Source of the DNA: Limnoperna fortunei
Lineage: Eukaryota; Mollusca; Bivalvia; Mytilida; Modiolidae
Assembly (NCBI GenBank): GCA_944474755.1
Contig: OX104115.1
Location: 56,672,648 to 56,736,647 of the forward strand
DNA length: 64,000 nt
Direction of reading: 5' to 3'
Each line of letters starts with the position of its first letter. Position 1 is the first letter of the stretch. This document shows positions 61,102 through 64,000 of this stretch, in pieces. The translations under genes were made by a program, and so were the position numbers. Below the pieces are notes generated by a model that worked only from the letters and a program-made list of their open reading frames with translations, had not been told where the DNA came from and did not search any database.

Positions 61102-63673
61102 CTAAATTATTTTAAATATTGTTGTGTTTACAGACACTTTGTAACCATTGCACAAGTCTACTAGCCTGAACAATTTGCACTGGTAAGCCGTAGACAAGGA
61201 GAAAACTTTGCACTCGTTGTAGTTTCTACAATTACTGGCACATTCCATAGAAACATGCAAGCCACTGCTTTTCATTGAAATGGTTGCCTGATGTAATGGT
61301 GTGGCTTTTAAATCTACACCAGATACAACAGTTGTATGCTTTATGTATGTCAAGGTACTTTTAATACCTGAAATCATAAAAGTACATAATGTTCTCTTCC
61401 ATTTCAGGAAAACAATAAAACTATCTGCATAAACTACTGCTTACAGTTTCATGTACTGGTTTATTTAAAAATACAAATTATCCGGGTAAGAAGATATTAG
61501 TAATCAAATGGTCACAATTAATCTTGACAAATTATGAAATGTGTATAATTATGCTGCTTTAAAAACCGAGAATTTCTAAATATACGTAAAACATTAATAT
61601 ATTTTGGAAATTCTGTGCATATACTGATAGATGTTTTTTACTATTTTATCAGTTTGTTGCTTTTTGTGTACTTTTGAATTCTTGTTTGTTGTTTAAATTA
61701 TTCATTGTCTATTTATTCGTTTTATGATAAGATCAACAAGTTATTTGTTGTTCCGTTTAAAATCTGTGGAAGAAGGTTGATTTATCGATCGTGGATAAAA
61801 TATAAGTATTTATATAAACAGTTTTGACTTACAGTCGTTTTGTAGATTGTCATGTTAGCTGTACGCCCAAAAAAACAAGTTAATCTAGTTAGTTGCGTTG
61901 ACATTAAATGTCTTGGAAAAAGCATATAGTTGCGTAAGTCTTAAACTTATAAGTAAAAAATGATTAGAGTGAATACCAGTTTCGTACACCGAAATTCTCC
62001 ATTTACCACCACACATTGTAGACACGTTTCCAGTACACGGCATATTGCAATCTGTTTCGGGAACCTGTTGGTACAACAATGTATTAACATATGGATCATT
62101 ACCACAGAGACACCAATTAGAACCCTGAAAAAAACATTGTTCGTAAAATTATATGTCTCAATATGAAATGTTCATAATTATATTATATGGGTTCTCGCTT
62201 CATAAACTCCAGTCTGTAGCTATTGTTTATATACCTTAAAGGAAAATCAGCGAAAATTGTATATTCAATAATAAAGACAAGACTGAACTTAATATGCAAT
62301 AACTGATGGTTGTGCAACGCTTCATTTAACACTATTTTAGCAAAATCACTTTGTCCATTTTTTATTGGGGAGGAAGGGTAATAATTAGAGAGAACACCAA
62401 ACGTATAAACAGCGGGTAAACATTGTTTTGTCAAGGTAGGCTCAAACTCACAACATCGTGTTGACACCCCGCTTATTACTAATGGATGGCTGACTATATA
62501 GACCACTCTACCATTGTGCAATAATTAAAAAAAGAATTATAGCCTGTGGGTATTTCATTGTAAAACAAAACACATATTCTTTGGTGAAATTATGTCACAC
62601 TTATTTTATTAATTTATAAATAGCTAAAATGTTAATTAAACATGTGTAACGCTTCAATAACAATACCATCATCATTACATTGTAGGTAAAAAGGTTACTT
62701 TACGTGTAACAAAGTAAGTTTAAAGGTTATAACTAATCAAATGTAAACCTAAATACCTCTGTACCAGCATACTTATATCCAATATCTCCACAGCCAAGGA
62801 TACAGAAATTATTCGTCATATTTGCAAAGGATGTACTGCCGTAAATATACGGGAAAAGTCTGGCAATGTTGTCAATAAAACATCCTAAATATTTTGCTGT
62901 TTCTTACAAAAGCAAAAGAAAAACATATTTATTGCAAATTTATTCAGTGTTGTAAAAGAAACGCAATTTCCTGAAATTGTCAGTTATTTCTTTCTGTTAC
63001 TTATATTAATTTTTTATAACAGAGAGTTATGTATTACCAAGCAATATATAAATATGTTTCACAGAGAAAACTGTGTGTATTAATCCCGTTGTTATACTGT
63101 TAATGATTGCTTAAATGTTCTGTAAGTTTGAAATATAAAATAAATTATAGTTAAATTGCAATCATTCTAGGTCGATGATGAATTACTGGTTCCATATTAT
63201 CCGCTATTGCATATATTTTCATTCAGGTGTTTTATTTTTAGTATATTTCAAATTGCAGAAAGAAAACGTAAGTAATTGACACTACAATGCTGTGTGAAAA
63301 TAACATATGTATGACTTTTAAATAGTAAACTGTTATATTTACCTTATAAATTATAAGAAAATTAGTGTTTCCTATTCCTGGATTTGACTTTTACCTAGAC
63401 AAGACAATGAGTAACTCGACGGGTGTCTAATTACAGGCAGGCACTGGTTACTCGTCCGGAGCACCTGAGTGCACCCATGGTTTTTATTGGGTTTGTGTTA
63501 CTCTCTTTCTGTGTTTTATGTTTTTGATTTTTGTGTTGTGTTTGTCTATATCCGGATTTGTAACTGTCCCTTGGTTTTTGGCTCTTGTTGTTCGGTCGGT
63601 TTTCTTTGCTACTTTCTTATTAATATGTTTTAAAAATCATTAAAATATACTTACCGACTGCCTTGTATTGGCA
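61102..63673 (-). CDS. WSC + PAN/apple-like secreted protein, copy D (5' end beyond window)
   Basis: Minus-strand exons in transcript order: 63655-63673 (19 nt), 62757-62902, 61977-62124 and 61102-61367. They total 579 nt, giving 192 residues plus a TAG stop, with phases 1, 0, 1. They encode CQYKAV; a WSC domain with YLGCF, MTNNFCILGC, YAGTE, NWCLCG, DCNMPCTGN and CGGKWRISVY; then a PAN/apple-like domain with ECASNC, ECKVFSLS, QCKL and DLCNGYKVS, ending FKII. All exons are open with GT-AG borders. Lengths of exons 2-4 equal those of copy C exactly. The signal-peptide exon, about 530 nt upstream in copy A, would fall past the right edge. By family features this is a secreted protein with glycan- or protein-binding domains; its actual role is unknown. 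Intron 2 carries a CGACGGGTG repeat that copy C lacks. Confidence 0.87.
62330..62525 (-). repeat. V-SINE in intron 3 of copy D, minus strand
   Basis: On the minus strand: TTGCACAATGGTAGAGTGGT (tRNA A-box-like head), GTTGTGAGTTTGAGCC (B-box-like), AACAATGTTTACCCGC, and CCTTCCTCCCCAATAAAAAA at the body. It lies between exons 4 and 3, the same place as the SINE of copy C at 39775-40035. The minus-strand open frame 62183-62521 is its shadow. Confidence 0.75.
63380..63615 (+). repeat. Dispersed repeat family 'CGACGGGTG', copy 4, in intron 2 of copy D
   Basis: The best-preserved copy: CCTAGACAAGACAATGAGTA, ACTCGACGGGTGTCTAATTA, GGCACTGGTTACTCGTCCGG, GTGCACCCATGG, TTTTTATTGGGTTTGTGTTA, ATCCGGATTTGTAACTGTCC and GGCTCTTGTTGTTCGGTCGG. 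It is absent from intron 2 of copy C, so it inserted after the C-D duplication or was lost in C. Confidence 0.7.
63655..63673 (-). CDS. 19-nt microexon (exon 2) of copy D
   Basis: Bounded on the minus strand by CTTTGTAG and GTAAGT, encoding CQYKAV plus one nucleotide. Same length and phase as in copies A and C. Confidence 0.75.
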
Positions 63674-63674
63674 C

Positions 63675-64000
63675 TACAAAGGTTAATAAAATTTCTTCGT
63701 TAAAAATAAACTTTTTGAGAGGTGTGTTTCTTTATGTTAAGGAAATTGTATATTGATTTGAATGGTTTACACCAGTTTATTTCTTATCCGTAATGTATAA
63801 CAATTCTTCATTACTATGGTTTTTCTAAAAAAAAAACGATTGACTTGCTACAGACGCTTTATTCACAAAAATAATTTCGACAAATAAAACTTTCTAAAGT
63901 AGCAGTACTGAAATAAGGTAAATAAAAAGATACATTGTCGAATAATTATCAATATAATACTATGATCTCGACTGACCAATGCAATTAAGAAACATATTCA
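63675..64000. other. Right edge, intron 1 of copy D
   Basis: By comparison with copy A this is intron 1. I see no minus-strand ATG leader exon with a phase-0 donor in it. Confidence 0.45.

Overview
The window reads as nuclear DNA of a bivalve mollusc, most likely a mussel (Mytilus or a close relative). It is very AT-rich, it contains spliced genes with GT-AG introns, and it is packed with interspersed repeats, including V-SINE-type tRNA-derived SINEs and a repeat with a GACGCGCGTTT-like core followed by a CATCAGTG motif that I recall as common in mussel sequences. The species assignment is recall plus inference. There are no operons, bacterial genes or CRISPR arrays.

The only protein genes I can support well are members of one small family. 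Each encodes a predicted secreted protein with, in order, a signal peptide, a short CQY segment on a 19-nt microexon, a WSC domain split over two exons, and a PAN/apple-like cysteine-rich domain on the last exon. Copy A (13589-16803, + strand) has all five exons but carries an in-frame TGA in the WSC domain. Copy B (25316-25578, +) is an orphan last exon with two frameshifts. Copy C (38394-41049, -) and copy D (61102-63673, -) have intact exons 2-5; exon 1 of C was not found, and exon 1 of D probably lies beyond the right edge. Exon lengths and intron phases match across A, C and D. C and D also share a SINE in the same intron, so they are the youngest duplicates.

Most of the rest is mobile or repetitive DNA. 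It includes about a dozen V-SINE copies or fragments; two decayed Tc1/mariner elements with recognisable terminal inverted repeats and TA flanks (30833-32274 and 59180-60764); a non-autonomous element with pogo/Tigger-like ends (49302-50168); and a long foldback element (36604-36776). There is a tandem array of three roughly 2.1-kb units that starts at a SINE tail (43880-49240), an array of roughly 160-bp repeats ending in a GGACGGA-rich tail (19840-20860), and a very degenerate array around a TGCATTATTGCATGA-like core (32285-32960). Five or more other dispersed repeat families also occur. A possible reverse-transcriptase remnant lies on the minus strand near 20900-21070.

Layout: 1-13.5 kb is almost gene-free with a few repeats; 13.6-16.9 kb is copy A; 17-25 kb is repeats; 25.3 kb is orphan copy B; 25.6-30.8 kb is apparently empty; 30.8-33 kb is a Tc1 element plus degenerate array; 33-38.4 kb is sparse with the foldback element; 38.4-41.1 kb is copy C; 41.8-50.2 kb is dense repeats; 50.2-59 kb is sparse repeats with two doubtful exons; 59.2-60.8 kb is a Tc1 element; 61.1-63.7 kb is copy D. 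Most open reading frames of 60-120 codons elsewhere look like chance openings.
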